63,529 nt of DNA from Deltaproteobacteria bacterium (GCA_016208255.1 JACQYK010000242.1:1-63529), one strand, 5' to 3'. Positions 50,854 through 60,859 are shown, numbered from the stretch's first letter. Translations and numbers: made by a program. The notes: generated by a model not told the origin, from the sequence alone.

Positions 50854-53496
50854 TCATTCCTCTCCAATCCACTCATAGACCCCGGCCAGGGTCGAATCCA
50901 ATAAATCCGGACGGTTTCCGCCGGCCTGGGCCATATCGGCCCGACCCCCTCCATCTCCTCCCAGGGTTTTAGCCAGACGTTTGATGATTTTTCCGGCCTG
51001 AAATTTTTTGATCAGGTCTTTGGAAACCACGGTCACCAGCAGGGCCTTCCCCTCATTAACACCCCCTAGAATAACTATCCCCGACTGAAGCCGATCTCTG
51101 AGAGAGTCGGCCAGGTCCCTGAGCTCTTTGGCTTCAGCGATTGGGACCGGAAGGGACAGGACTTTTATTCCCTTAATCACCCGGGTCTTTTCCAACATGC
51201 TTTCAACCCCTCCACCGCTGAGCAGAGATTTATTCAGCCGGGAAATGGTCCGCTCCAAATCTTTTTGCTGGGCCAGGAGTTTTTCCATGCGGGGCAGCAG
51301 ATCTTCCGGCCCCACCTTTAGCAATTCTCCAAGGGACTTCAGCCATTGTTCTTCCTGATGAACGGTTTTCAGGGCCTCTTTTCCGGTGACCGCTTCGATC
51401 CGTCTTACCCCGGCGGCCACGCTCCCTTCAGACAGGATCTTAAACAGACCTATATCCCCGGTTCGGACGGTGTGGGTCCCGCCGCATAATTCCTGACTGA
51501 AATCACCAAGCTGCACCAGGCGGACCTGATCCCCGTACCGTTCTTCAAAAAGGGCGATGGCCCCGGTCGCCTTGGCCTGTTCGTAATTCATGAGCTGGGT
51601 CATAACCGGATGGTTGTGCCGGATCTGCTCATTGACCAGGTCTTCCACGGCCTGGAGTTCCTTTAATGACAGGGCCGAATAATGGGAAAAATCAAATCGT
51701 AATCTTTGGGGGCTGACTAAGGATCCGGCCTGTTTAACCTGTTCGCCTAAGATACGACGCAGAGCCCCATGAAGCAGATGGGTGGCGGTATGATTATTGG
51801 CCGTAGGGATTCTCCGTTCCCTGGAAACCGAAAGCATTACCTGATCGCCGACAGCCAGGGACCCCTGCTGCAAATGGCCTCGATGGAGGATCAATCCATC
51901 AGGCAGGGAAAAAGTCTCTTCCACGGTAAAAGTGCCTTTAGAGGAGGAAATGATCCCCTGGTCTCCGGCCTGCCCGCCGGATTCGGCATAGAATGGGGTT
52001 TCAGCCGCCACCAGTTCTATCCCCTGAAGGCCTTCGGTTTTCTGGATCTCTTGCCCGTTCTGAATCAGGGCGATTATATGAGAATCCGTCTCCAGGGTGT
52101 CATAACCCTTAAATTCGTTTTTCAGGTCCCGGGCCATCAAGGCCCTGTATCCCACTTGAATCTCTCGTTCCCCGCTTCCCTTCCAGGACTGACGGGACAT
52201 TTCCCTTTGCCGATCCATATGGGCCTGGAAACCGGGCTGGTCAATACTCAAATTTTGATCCCGGATTACATCCTGAATAATGTCCAGAGGAAAACCATAG
52301 GTATCATACAGCTTAAAGACCAGGGAGCCCGGCAGGACCGCTTCCTTTTGTTGTTTTAATCGATCCATGGCTTCGTTGAGAACCTTGAGTCCGAAATCCA
52401 GGGTCTCCAGAAATCGTTCTTCCTCTTTTTGAATGATCTGGGAGGTGAAAGCCCGGTGTTCCAGGACTTCAGGAAACGGGTCGGCCATGACCTCGGCTAA
52501 GACCTGGGTCAATCGGAACAAAAAAGGTTTATCAATGCCCAGAACCTTACCGAAACGGGCCGCCCGCCGCAATATCCGCCGGACCACATAACCCCGCCCT
52601 TCGTTGGAAGGCATGGCCCCATCGGCCAGTAAGAAGGCCAAAGCCCGACTGTGATCGCAGATGACCTTGATGGCGATATCGGTTTCTTCTTTTTGTCCCA
52701 TGGGGATTCCGGAAAGATCTTTAACCGCCAGGACGAGATCCTTAAACAAGTCGGTTTGAAAATTATTGGGGACTCCCTGAATAACCGCCGCGATCCGTTC
52801 CAGCCCCATTCCGGTATCGATGCTCGGTTTGGGCAAGGGGGTCAGGAGGCCACTGGCGTCCCGATTATACTGCATAAAGACCAGATTCCAGATTTCCAGA
52901 TAACGATCACAATCACATCCGGGGGCGCAATCCGGCCGGTCGCAGCCTAAATGCGGCCCCTGATCAATCAGGATTTCCGAACAGGGCCCGCAGGGACCGG
53001 TGTCCCCCATGGACCAGAAATTATCCTTTTCCCCCAGACGGACGACCCTTTCCAGGGGAAGACCGATTTCCCGATGCCAAATTTGATAGGCTTCTTCATC
53101 TTTATAATAGACCGAGGCATAAAGCCGGTCCTCCGGCAGGCCGAAAACCTTGATCAACAGGTCCCAGGCCAGATGGATGGCCTCGTTTTTAAAATAATCC
53201 CCAAAAGAAAAATTACCCAACATTTCAAAAAAGGTGTGGTGACGCGCCGTCCGGCCCACATTTTCCAGGTCATTGTGCTTCCCTCCGGCGCGAACACACT
53301 TCTGACTGGAAGCGGCCCGGACAAAGTCTTTTTTCTCTTCTCCCAGGAACACCCTTTTGAAGGGAACCATACCGGCGTTGGTAAAAAGCAGGGTAGGGTC
53401 GTCTCGGGGTATTAAAGAAGCGCTCTTAACTACTTCGTGGTCGCGATCCCTGAAATAATCCAAGAAGGCTTGGCGTATTTCTTTCCCGGTTTTCAA
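50854..53496 (-). CDS. alaS: Alanyl-tRNA synthetase
   Basis: This 880-residue class II synthetase has the catalytic core at the N-terminus (FLDYFRDRDHEVVKSASL, TRHHTFFEMLGNFSFGDYF as RTARHHTFFEM). The editing domain follows (NNHTATHLLHGALRRILG and ELCGGTHTVRTGDIG, zinc ligands), and the C-Ala/DHHA1 domain is last (GGDGGGRADMAQAGG). The start is TTG, supported by AAGGA six bases earlier and by the normal first residues (KTGKEIRQAFLDYF). It lies downstream of recA, a common order in Desulfobacterota. Confidence 0.97.
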   Translation of the reverse strand: MKTGKEIRQAFLDYFRDRDHEVVKSASLIPRDDPTLLFTNAGMVPFKRVFLGEEKKDFVRAASSQKCVRAGGKHNDLENVGRTARHHTFFEMLGNFSFGDYFKNEAIHLAWDLLIKVFGLPEDRLYASVYYKDEEAYQIWHREIGLPLERVVRLGEKDNFWSMGDTGPCGPCSEILIDQGPHLGCDRPDCAPGCDCDRYLEIWNLVFMQYNRDASGLLTPLPKPSIDTGMGLERIAAVIQGVPNNFQTDLFKDLVLAVKDLSGIPMGQKEETDIAIKVICDHSRALAFLLADGAMPSNEGRGYVVRRILRRAARFGKVLGIDKPFLFRLTQVLAEVMADPFPEVLEHRAFTSQIIQKEEERFLETLDFGLKVLNEAMDRLKQQKEAVLPGSLVFKLYDTYGFPLDIIQDVIRDQNLSIDQPGFQAHMDRQREMSRQSWKGSGEREIQVGYRALMARDLKNEFKGYDTLETDSHIIALIQNGQEIQKTEGLQGIELVAAETPFYAESGGQAGDQGIISSSKGTFTVEETFSLPDGLILHRGHLQQGSLAVGDQVMLSVSRERRIPTANNHTATHLLHGALRRILGEQVKQAGSLVSPQRLRFDFSHYSALSLKELQAVEDLVNEQIRHNHPVMTQLMNYEQAKATGAIALFEERYGDQVRLVQLGDFSQELCGGTHTVRTGDIGLFKILSEGSVAAGVRRIEAVTGKEALKTVHQEEQWLKSLGELLKVGPEDLLPRMEKLLAQQKDLERTISRLNKSLLSGGGVESMLEKTRVIKGIKVLSLPVPIAEAKELRDLADSLRDRLQSGIVILGGVNEGKALLVTVVSKDLIKKFQAGKIIKRLAKTLGGDGGGRADMAQAGGNRPDLLDSTLAGVYEWIGEE

Positions 53497-53530
53497 ATCA
53501 AATCCTTTCTAAAAAAAACGGTCGTAAGGG

Positions 53531-53627
53531 GTGAGGCGTAAGGCGTGAGGCGTAAGGCGTGAGGCGAGAGAGGGGAGGCCCCGGCTGGTTTCTCCTTACG
53601 CTTCACCCCTCGCGCCTTACGCCTCAC
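53531..53627. repeat. GTGAGGCGTAAGGC tandem repeat with inverted arm
   Basis: A 14-base unit GTGAGGCGTAAGGC is repeated in tandem (53531-53559). Its reverse complement returns at 53613-53627, giving a perfect 15-bp stem. It lies between recA and alaS. Confidence 0.65.
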
Positions 53628-53646
53628 GGGTTTCGCTTCCCGCTTG

Positions 53647-54672
53647 TTATTCCGTCTTTTCCTTTATCATCCCGTAAGTCTGTTTGATCCTGGTCTCGAT
53701 CTCGCTCAAGGCTTCCGGGTGTTCCTTTAAATAGGTCCGGGCATTATCACGGCCCTGGCCGATGCGATTGCCGCCGAAAGAATACCAGGTCCCGCTTTTC
53801 TCGACGATGTCATGAGCCACCCCGAGGTCCAGTATGTCTCCCTCTTTGGAGATTCCTTCCCCATAAAGGATATCGAATTCGGCCTCTTTAAAAGGAGGGG
53901 CGATTTTATTTTTGACCACCTTGACTTTGGTTCGAGTACCGATGATCTCCTGGCCATCTTTGAGTGTTCCGACTTTCCTTATATCCAGGCGCAGGGAGGC
54001 ATAAAATTTTAAGGCATTTCCCCCGGTCGTGGTTTCCGGGTTTCCGAACATGACTCCGATCTTCATGCGGATTTGATTGATAAAAACGAGGGAGGTATGG
54101 GTCTTGCTGATGGTTCCCGTCAGCTTTCTCAAGGCTTGGGACATAAGCCGGGCCTGGAGTCCCATGTGGGCATCCCCCATTTCCCCTTCGATTTCCGCCC
54201 GGGGTACCAAAGCGGCCACCGAATCGACCACGACGATATCCATAGCGCCACTGCGCACTAAAATCTCGGTAATCTCCAGGGCCTGCTCGCCGTTATCCGG
54301 CTGGGAGACCAGAAGGTCGTCGCAATTAACTCCCAACTTATTGGCATAGACGATATCCAAAGCATGCTCGGCATCGATAAAAGCAGCCATCCCTCCTTTT
54401 TTCTGGGCCTCGGCAATGGCGTGCAGGGCCAGGGTGGTCTTTCCTGAAGACTCCGGGCCATAAATTTCTGTGATTCTGCCTCGGGGGATACCCCCTATAC
54501 CGGTGGCGATATCCAGGGAAAGAGAACCCGTGGGGATAAAGGGGACATCGGCGGCCAGGGCCTCGGCCCCCAGACGCATAATGGAACCTTTCCCAAACTG
54601 TTTTTCGATTTGACCCATGGCCATTTCGATGGCCCTGCCTTTTTCACTCGTTGGTTTCAAATCTGTTTTCAT
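53647..54672 (-). CDS. recA: Recombinase RecA
   Basis: This 341-residue recombinase forms filaments on single-stranded DNA, does strand exchange and triggers the SOS response. Walker A is GPESSGKTT (72-80), and [15 protein letters not shown] with [15 protein letters not shown] follows. [19 protein letters not shown] is DNA-binding loop 2 with its flank. GGGAGGCG precedes the ATG. No clear LexA box was found in the 58 bases between thpR and recA, so it may be transcribed from further upstream with cinA and thpR. Confidence 0.98.
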   Translation of the reverse strand: MKTDLKPTSEKGRAIEMAMGQIEKQFGKGSIMRLGAEALAADVPFIPTGSLSLDIATGIGGIPRGRITEIYGPESSGKTTLALHAIAEAQKKGGMAAFIDAEHALDIVYANKLGVNCDDLLVSQPDNGEQALEITEILVRSGAMDIVVVDSVAALVPRAEIEGEMGDAHMGLQARLMSQALRKLTGTISKTHTSLVFINQIRMKIGVMFGNPETTTGGNALKFYASLRLDIRKVGTLKDGQEIIGTRTKVKVVKNKIAPPFKEAEFDILYGEGISKEGDILDLGVAHDIVEKSGTWYSFGGNRIGQGRDNARTYLKEHPEALSEIETRIKQTYGMIKEKTE

Positions 54673-54730
54673 ATCGCCTCCCGTTGATTTAAATTATTTA
54701 TTTCAAAATTTAAGGTGTAAAATTTAAATT

Positions 54731-55333
54731 TCAAAGTTTGCCCTTTTTTTTATCCCCGATATGGGATGGCCTATTTTTTAGACTGAAGGTCCTCAGTTTT
54801 GTATACACCGGCCCGGCCGGTTTTAAGTCACTTCGAAAAATTATCAAGTCTTCCACTTCAAAAGGGCCTGTTTCTTTTGCCGACCATTCAGACAGTCTCC
54901 GATAAAGCCCTTCGTTTACCTGATTATCCTTGTTTCGGCCCAGGGTCAAATGACCCTGGTAGGGCCGCTCTTCTTTGGGGATTCCCAGGGGGACCAGTGC
55001 CCGTTCAATGGCCTGTTGAAGCCCCTGGAGAGTTTTTGTCTCCCCGCCGAGACTCAACCAGATCACCCTTGGTCTAAAAAGGTTAGGGAAGGCGCCCAAT
55101 CCTTTCAGGGTCAGTTGAAACCGGGGGTAATCGGCCATAACCGGAGAAAGGGCCTCTGAAATCTTTTCCAGGGCATCCTGGGATATGGAGCCAAAGAACT
55201 TCAGGGTCAAGTGGGTCTGGAGGGGAGAAACCCATTTAATCCGGGAAGGGATCTGACTCAACTCCCCAAGATATTCGGCCACTGTTTTTTTCAGACCTTC
55301 AGGAAGTTCAATGGCTAAAAAGGAACGTATCAT
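54731..55333 (-). CDS. thpR: RNA 2',3'-cyclic phosphodiesterase
   Basis: This 200-residue protein of the 2H phosphoesterase family carries both HxT signatures: HLTLKFFGS (about 42-50) and HLTLGRNKDN (about 128-137). It opens 2',3'-cyclic phosphates of RNA and in some members ligates tRNA halves. It overlaps cinA by 26 bases and precedes recA, the conserved Desulfobacterota order. Confidence 0.93.
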   Translation of the reverse strand: MIRSFLAIELPEGLKKTVAEYLGELSQIPSRIKWVSPLQTHLTLKFFGSISQDALEKISEALSPVMADYPRFQLTLKGLGAFPNLFRPRVIWLSLGGETKTLQGLQQAIERALVPLGIPKEERPYQGHLTLGRNKDNQVNEGLYRRLSEWSAKETGPFEVEDLIIFRSDLKPAGPVYTKLRTFSLKNRPSHIGDKKKGKL

Positions 55334-56570
55334 TTATTAGATAGCTCCTGACCCAATTCAGGGCCGTGTAGGCGGTCAGGATTTTGATCTGATTTCGTCG
55401 ACCCTGGAAAAGAAAATGACCGGCTTTGGTCCCTTGGCCAGAGGCCAGGGCAATCCAGACCGTTCCTACCGGTTTTTGGGGGGTCCCGCCTCCCGGGCCG
55501 GCGATCCCGGTAACGGACAATCCCAAATCGGTTTTGCTTTTTTTACGAACCCCTTCGGCCATGAGGAGGGCTGTTTTTTCACTGACCGCCCCAAAACGGG
55601 AAAGGACCTTCTTGGGTAGATCAAGCATTTCCATTTTGGCTTTGTTGCTGTAAACCACTACCGAACGATCAAAGTAGGCCGAACTCCCGGCTACACTGGT
55701 TATTCGGTGACCGATCAATCCTCCGGTACAGGATTCAGCTACAGAAAGAGTCATTCTTTTCTGTATTAACAAGTCTCCCACGACTTCTTCCAGGGTTTGC
55801 CCATTTTTGGAAATAAGATACCCGGACAACCTTTCTTCCACAATCTTTTCAATGGAGTCAAGCAGGCGTTCGGCCCCGATGGCTTTTTCGGCCCGGATGG
55901 AAATCGTAAGCTGATTTTCCGGAAATTTGGGATAAAAGCCCAACTGGAGAGATCCAAATCGTTTCTCCAGGTCTTTAAATTTCTCATTGACCTCCGGCTC
56001 CAATAGCCCGAAAACATTGTAGACTCTCTGCCGGACGACTTTCTGACCGGGGTAGCGGTTAACTAGATAGGGAATAATTTGACGGTCTAAATACCTTCTC
56101 ATTTCTTCCGGGACCCCGGGCAGAAAAAAGAAGAGTTTCCCCTTTTCATTCATCATAAAACCGCAGGCCTTGGGCCGGGGATGAAACAATTCCACCCCTT
56201 CCGGCAGCCAGGCAATTTTTTCATATATGGGATCCCAGGGGATATCTCTAAGGGTCAGGAAGCGTCTGATTTGACTCTGAAGCCCTTTATGAAGGACCAG
56301 GGGACGCTGAAAAACCCGGCTGACGACCTCTACCGTTATGTCATCCAGGGTTCCCCCCAAACCCCCGGTCACCAGGACGGCATCGGCCCTTTTTCCCGCC
56401 TCTTTCAGGGCCGAGCGGATATTCCCGGGCTGGTCCCCGATCAGGACGATCCGGTTCACTTCAAATCCAAAGGAATTCAACCGAGCCGCCGCATAACCGG
56501 CATTTTGATCCAGAACCCGGCCGGTGACCAGTTCATTTCCGATTCCTATGATTTCAATCTTTAAAGGCAT
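55308..56570 (-). CDS. cinA: CinA family protein (molybdopterin-binding plus nicotinamide-nucleotide amidase)
   Basis: This 420-residue protein has two domains. The N-terminal part is MoCF/MoaB-like (IEIIGIGNELVTGRVLDQN, TGGLGGTLDDITVEV). The C-terminal CinA domain (from about 255: LSVAESCTGGLIGHRITSV, VSEKTALLMAEGVR, VTGIAGPGGGTPQKPVG) deamidates nicotinamide mononucleotide in NAD recycling. The frame is open to 56744, but that part only shadows pgpA. The ATG at 56570, one base after the pgpA stop region, gives the usual length. Confidence 0.94.
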   Translation of the reverse strand: MPLKIEIIGIGNELVTGRVLDQNAGYAAARLNSFGFEVNRIVLIGDQPGNIRSALKEAGKRADAVLVTGGLGGTLDDITVEVVSRVFQRPLVLHKGLQSQIRRFLTLRDIPWDPIYEKIAWLPEGVELFHPRPKACGFMMNEKGKLFFFLPGVPEEMRRYLDRQIIPYLVNRYPGQKVVRQRVYNVFGLLEPEVNEKFKDLEKRFGSLQLGFYPKFPENQLTISIRAEKAIGAERLLDSIEKIVEERLSGYLISKNGQTLEEVVGDLLIQKRMTLSVAESCTGGLIGHRITSVAGSSAYFDRSVVVYSNKAKMEMLDLPKKVLSRFGAVSEKTALLMAEGVRKKSKTDLGLSVTGIAGPGGGTPQKPVGTVWIALASGQGTKAGHFLFQGRRNQIKILTAYTALNWVRSYLINDTFLFSH

Positions 56571-56571
56571 C

Positions 56572-57051
56572 TCAAATAACTTGATAATAGACCAGGAGTC
56601 TAAGGATAATCTGGCAATAGATTCCGGCCAGGACATCATCGAGAACGATTCCCCAGCCACCGGGCATACTCTGATCAATTTTTCGGATCGGATAAGGCTT
56701 AATAATGTCCATGGCCCTAAATAGAAAGAAACCCGCCAGGGCAATTTTCCAAGAAAAAGACAACCCGAAAACGGTTGTCAGATAGCCGGCTATTTCATCG
56801 ATTACCACCCTTGAAGGATCTTTCCTGCCCCAAATTCTCTCGGCCTGCCCGGCCAAAAAAACGCCCGATAAAATGGACCCGATAATAATAAGAGCTTGGA
56901 TCCAAAGCCCTTGCCCCGAAAGCCAATAGAATAGAGGCAGGCCCCAAAGTGTTCCAAAGGTTCCCGAGGCAACGGGTATATAACCCAGGTAGGTCCCCGA
57001 ACTTAAAAAAAGGATCGACTGCTTCAGGGTGGGATTTGATTTTAAGTTCAA
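56572..57051 (-). CDS. pgpA: Phosphatidylglycerophosphatase A
   Basis: This 159-residue membrane phosphatase makes phosphatidylglycerol. It shows the family blocks GTYLGYIPVASGTFGTLWG, KDPSRVVIDEIAGYL, FRAMDIIKPYPIRKID and GGWGIVLDDVLAGIY, and about four membrane helices. It is the first gene of the minus-strand group pgpA-cinA-thpR-recA-alaS. A 268-base region between it and the CapA-like gene should hold divergent promoters. Confidence 0.95.
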   Translation of the reverse strand: MNLKSNPTLKQSILFLSSGTYLGYIPVASGTFGTLWGLPLFYWLSGQGLWIQALIIIGSILSGVFLAGQAERIWGRKDPSRVVIDEIAGYLTTVFGLSFSWKIALAGFFLFRAMDIIKPYPIRKIDQSMPGGWGIVLDDVLAGIYCQIILRLLVYYQVI

Positions 57052-57210
57052 AATAAGTCCTTAAACAGCGTAGTTACGAATATCGTCCTTCCACCCTCTA
57101 TTTAGTAAAATTTGCCCTTTCCGGGATTCTATCATCGCCTTGATATATTTTTTTATATTTTTATGAGTGGGTTGTCAAGGATTCCGTAATCAGGTCAGGG
57201 AGGTTAGGCT

Positions 57211-57239
57211 TTTACAAAAAGCGGGTTCTATAGTATAGA
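57211..57239 (+). promoter_or_regulatory. Candidate promoter of the CapA-like gene
   Basis: TTTACA (57211-57216), a 17-base spacer and TATAGA (57234-57239) fit a sigma-70 promoter about 80 bases before the ATG. The leader between contains GGGTTCT and AGAACCC as a weak inverted repeat (57223-57253). The match is fair, not strong. Confidence 0.35.
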
Positions 57240-57319
57240 TGAAAAAAAGAACCCTGTTCATCGCCTGAGATTGCAGTTTGGGCGAGCCTGTTTTTATATT
57301 TCCCGGGTTATAAGAAAGA

Positions 57320-58381
57320 ATGACTAAGTTCTTCCAGACTGTTTTTCTCTTTTTTTTCCTGCTGATCAGCGGAACCTTCTTTTCAAATGCTTCCGCCGCA
57401 GAATCTCTTTCCCTGGTCGCCGTAGGGGACATCATGATGGGTTCCCATGGACCCAAGGGAATTCTTCCGCCCAACGACGGTCGAGATTTGTTTGCCGGCA
57501 TTCTTTCTCATTTAAAGGGCGGGGACATTACCTTTGGAAATCTGGAAGGCCCGTTGCATGATGAGGGAGGAGTGGGCAAATGCCGGGAAACAAAAAGCCC
57601 TTGGTGCTTTGAGTTCAAGATGCCCACCCGCTACGGCCTTTACCTGAAAGAGGCCGGATTTACGGTGTTGAACATCGCCAATAATCATACCCTGGATTAT
57701 GGAACGGAGGGCATCAAAAGTACCCTGGAGACATTTTCTGTTTTGGGGATACGGCCGGCAGGAGGTCAGGCCGTTGCTGAACTGACGGTCAAAGGGAAAA
57801 AGATCGCCCTGCTGGGGTTTTCCTACCGGTTATCCCCTTATTCCTGGTCCCTTCTGGAAATCGATCAAGCTCAGGAAATAATCCGGAAAATAAAAGAGTC
57901 CCATGACCTGGTGATTGTTTCCTTTCATGGCGGGGGCGAAGGGAAAAACGCCCTCCAGGTGGTCGATACGAATGAAATATTTTTAGGGGAGGATCGGGGC
58001 AACGTCATGCTTTTTTCCCGATCGGTCATTGAGGCCGGCGCCGATCTGGTCCTGGGCCACGGCCCCCACGTTTTAAGGGCTATGGAAATTTATAAGAAAA
58101 AACTGATCGTCTATAGTCTGGGAAACTTTTTAACCTATGGTCTTTTTAATCTGAAGGGGCCTAATGGAATAGGCGGCATTCTGAAGGTCCAAATAGATCT
58201 TGAAAACGGTGATTTCCTGGAAGGACGTCTGATCCCCTTAAGATTAGAAAAAGGGGGAATCCCGGCCCTGGACCCTGATCGAGAAGGGATTCAATTGTTG
58301 AAAGAACTTACCCACAGAAACGGGAACCTTTTCAATGTTCGGATAACCGATGAGGGGGAAATATTGGGGGGCTCAAAATAG
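57320..58381 (+). CDS. CapA/PgsA-type metallophosphoesterase-fold protein
   Basis: This 353-residue exported protein has a signal peptide (about 1-27, ending SNASA). The CapA fold follows: LVAVGDIMMGSHGP, FGNLEGPLHDEGG, LNIANNHTLDYGTEGI, VIVSFHGGGEGKNA and LVLGHGPHVLRAMEIY. The Asp, His and Asn ligands follow the order of calcineurin-like phosphoesterases. Family members take part in capsule or poly-gamma-glutamate handling, but many have no proven role. No pgsB/C or capB/C genes are nearby, so a poly-glutamate function is not supported here. Confidence 0.88.
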   Translation: MTKFFQTVFLFFFLLISGTFFSNASAAESLSLVAVGDIMMGSHGPKGILPPNDGRDLFAGILSHLKGGDITFGNLEGPLHDEGGVGKCRETKSPWCFEFKMPTRYGLYLKEAGFTVLNIANNHTLDYGTEGIKSTLETFSVLGIRPAGGQAVAELTVKGKKIALLGFSYRLSPYSWSLLEIDQAQEIIRKIKESHDLVIVSFHGGGEGKNALQVVDTNEIFLGEDRGNVMLFSRSVIEAGADLVLGHGPHVLRAMEIYKKKLIVYSLGNFLTYGLFNLKGPNGIGGILKVQIDLENGDFLEGRLIPLRLEKGGIPALDPDREGIQLLKELTHRNGNLFNVRITDEGEILGGSK

Positions 58382-58530
58382 ATGGACTCGTAAAGAGTCC
58401 ATCAACAGGCCGAGGAAGATTAAGTCCCGGCCTGGGGTGAAGGTGGGACCACTTGAATTAACTTCAAGTGGCGGGAGAGGGGAAGCCCTTTCCCGCCTCG
58501 CGAAAAGTCGTTTTTTGACTTTTTACGAGG
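58380..58530. repeat. Worn copy of the 22610-22742 type element
   Basis: It begins with GATGGACTCGTAAAGAGTCC, close to the end of the 22610 element, and finishes with CGTTTTTTGACTTTTTACGA, which is near its complement. Inside is a perfect hairpin CCACTTGAA...TTCAAGTGG (58449-58471). It fills the gap between the CapA-like gene and malQ. Confidence 0.5.
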
Positions 58531-58552
58531 TTGTCAAAATAAAGGTTCATCA

Positions 58553-60859
58553 ATGAATAACCAACCTGAAGAATATCAGATACTGCTGGACCGGCTGGCC
58601 TCCCTGAAAGGGATTGAAACTGAATACCGGGATATCTGGGGCAATCTCCATTCCCTTTCTCCGGATATTATTCTCAGAATCCTTTCGGCTATGGGATGCC
58701 GGTTGGATAGTGTGGAGCAACTGGAAAAAGAAATTGAGACGCTGGAACACCGGGACTGGGGCCCGGTTACTCCGCCGGTCTTGATCGTTTCCTGGCCGGC
58801 CTTGCCGAAGGAGATCCTTTTTCAGATTCCGGCCAATCCGGAAAGTGAACCGGAAGGGCTGCCTGCCGACCTTCAGGCCCGATTAGATATTACTGAAGAA
58901 TCCGGGCAGATCAAGATTCGATATTTTTCTCCGGAGGAACTTGGCTATAAAGGAACAGCCCATACCGGAGAGACCCTTTACCTGAGAGGCGGCCTGCCTT
59001 TTCCTCAAGACCTGTCTCTTGGCCGGCATCAAATGGTTTTAATCCTCAGCCAGGGTCTTCGCCAATTTGAACAGGGGGTCCTGGTGATTGTCTGCCCGGA
59101 AAAGACCTATCTCCCTCCAGCCCTGGAAGGGGGGGGAAAAAGGGCCGGCCTCATGGTTTCTTTAGCCGGCCTTCGTTCCGGTGATAATTGGGGAGTTGGG
59201 GATTTCCGGGACCTCAAGGCCCTGGTCATCTGGACGATCGAATTTTTACAGGCCGATGTGATCGGTCTGCTTCCCTTGCATGCTGTCGCCAATCGCCAAC
59301 CTTACAACATCAGCCCCTATTATCCATCGAGCCGGTTTTATCGAAACCCGATCTATCTTTCCGTTCCGGAAATAGAAGAATATCCCCTGGCCTTGAAGGC
59401 CAGGGAAACGGCGGAGAATCCGGAAAACGAAACCTTATTGTCCGAGTTGAGGGCATCCGCAAAAGTTCAATTTGAAAAAGTTGATCGCTTGAAGAGAAAA
59501 GTTTTAAAAATAGTTTTTCAGACTTTTCTGGACCGTCATTGGAAACCGCCCGGACAGGAGACACAACGTCAAAAGGATTTCCAGCATTATATGGATCGGG
59601 AAGGTGAACTCCTGGACCACTTTGCCGTTTTTTGCGCTCTGGCCGCCTATTTCGAAAAGGAGAATCCGGAACTTTCCACCTGGGGACAATGGCCGGACCC
59701 TTTTCAAGACCCCTGTTCCCCGGAAGTGAAGACTTTTGCCAAGGAGCACTGGCAGGAGATCTTATTTGAAAAATATCTTCAGTGGCAAGTGGAGGCCCAA
59801 CTTTCAGCCGTTCAGGATCTGGCTCTTAATTCAGGTTCGGAAATCGGCCTTTATCATGATTTGGCCCTGGGCATTGACCCCTGGGGGGCAGATTCCTGGG
59901 CCTGGCGGGAATTTACCATTTCCGGTATTAAGGTCGGAGCTCCTCCGGATGATTTTTCGCCTCAAGGACAGGATTGGGGTTTTTCCCCCCCTCAGGAGGA
60001 AAAATATCGGCGGGAGGGTTATCAACTTTTTTCATTGGAGATCAGAAAAAACAGCCGACCCGGCGGGGCTCTTCGGATCGATCATGTCATGAAATTCTCC
60101 CGCCTCTTCTGGATATTGGAAGAACGCCCTCCCCAGGAGGGAGTTTATGTCAGATATTCTTTCGAGGACTATCTTAAAATTCTGGCTCTGGAAAGTAATC
60201 GAAACAAGACCCTGATTATCGGCGAAGACCTGGGAACCGTACCCGATCAATTAAGAGAAGTCCTTCACCAATACGGCCTTTTCTCCTATCGCCTGTTTTA
60301 TTTTGAAAAGGATGAAACAGGAAATCTGATGTCTCCGGCGGACTATCCGGAATACGCCCTGGCCTCAGTGAGTACCCACGATCTGCCTCCTTTGGCCGGA
60401 TTTTGGGCCATGGAAGACCTTGTCCTTCGCCGGGAATTGGGCCTCATGGCCACCGAGGAACAGTTTCATCAGGCTCTGGCCGGCCGGATCAGGGAAAAAC
60501 GGCGGATGATCGACCGGCTCTACCAATTGGGGTTTCTTTCTCAGGAGGAGAGGCTCACCCTCCAGGCCCAGGAAAAGCCGGTCTTAACCGATGAAATTCA
60601 CCGGGCCGTGGTGTCCTTTATCCTTAATTCCAGGGCTAAGTTGGCGATCCTGACCCAGGAAGATCTTTTCGGAGAGAAAAAGCAGCTTAACCTTCCCGGA
60701 ACCGTGGACAGTTATCCCAACTGGTCGAGAAAGATGCGCTATGCGCTGGAAGAATTAAGGAATCATCCGGAAGTCCTGAAAAAAGCCGAAATGTTCAGAG
60801 GTTTAATCGATCAGTCGGGAAGAAGGGTAAGGAGTGGAAGGACGCCAGGAAAGGACTAA
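58553..60859 (+). CDS. malQ: 4-alpha-glucanotransferase (amylomaltase)
   Basis: This 768-residue GH77 enzyme disproportionates maltodextrins and takes part in glycogen or starch metabolism. The catalytic part begins at about residue 215 (SGDNWGVGDFRDLK, NISPYYPSSRFYRNPIYL). The nucleophile Asp lies in GALRIDHVMKFSRLFW, the acid/base Glu in LIIGEDLGTVPDQLREVL and the third acid in VSTHDLPPLAGFW. An N-terminal region of about 200 residues (small beta domain) is added, as in longer bacterial MalQ forms. The end overlaps the MFS-type gene by 26 bases. Confidence 0.94.
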   Translation: MNNQPEEYQILLDRLASLKGIETEYRDIWGNLHSLSPDIILRILSAMGCRLDSVEQLEKEIETLEHRDWGPVTPPVLIVSWPALPKEILFQIPANPESEPEGLPADLQARLDITEESGQIKIRYFSPEELGYKGTAHTGETLYLRGGLPFPQDLSLGRHQMVLILSQGLRQFEQGVLVIVCPEKTYLPPALEGGGKRAGLMVSLAGLRSGDNWGVGDFRDLKALVIWTIEFLQADVIGLLPLHAVANRQPYNISPYYPSSRFYRNPIYLSVPEIEEYPLALKARETAENPENETLLSELRASAKVQFEKVDRLKRKVLKIVFQTFLDRHWKPPGQETQRQKDFQHYMDREGELLDHFAVFCALAAYFEKENPELSTWGQWPDPFQDPCSPEVKTFAKEHWQEILFEKYLQWQVEAQLSAVQDLALNSGSEIGLYHDLALGIDPWGADSWAWREFTISGIKVGAPPDDFSPQGQDWGFSPPQEEKYRREGYQLFSLEIRKNSRPGGALRIDHVMKFSRLFWILEERPPQEGVYVRYSFEDYLKILALESNRNKTLIIGEDLGTVPDQLREVLHQYGLFSYRLFYFEKDETGNLMSPADYPEYALASVSTHDLPPLAGFWAMEDLVLRRELGLMATEEQFHQALAGRIREKRRMIDRLYQLGFLSQEERLTLQAQEKPVLTDEIHRAVVSFILNSRAKLAILTQEDLFGEKKQLNLPGTVDSYPNWSRKMRYALEELRNHPEVLKKAEMFRGLIDQSGRRVRSGRTPGKD

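Noticed and set aside
53531..53627. Possible CRISPR array because of tandem repeats between recA and alaS
   Set aside because: The 14-base units follow without spacers and there is an inverted arm; no cas genes are present.
54673..54730. SOS (LexA) box in front of recA
   Set aside because: No sequence with the symmetry of a known LexA site was seen in this AT-rich gap; the LexA site of this group can differ, so the absence is not proof.
56571..56744. Upstream start for cinA, adding 58 residues
   Set aside because: The added part only mirrors pgpA in another frame; the CinA family starts at the ATG at 56570.
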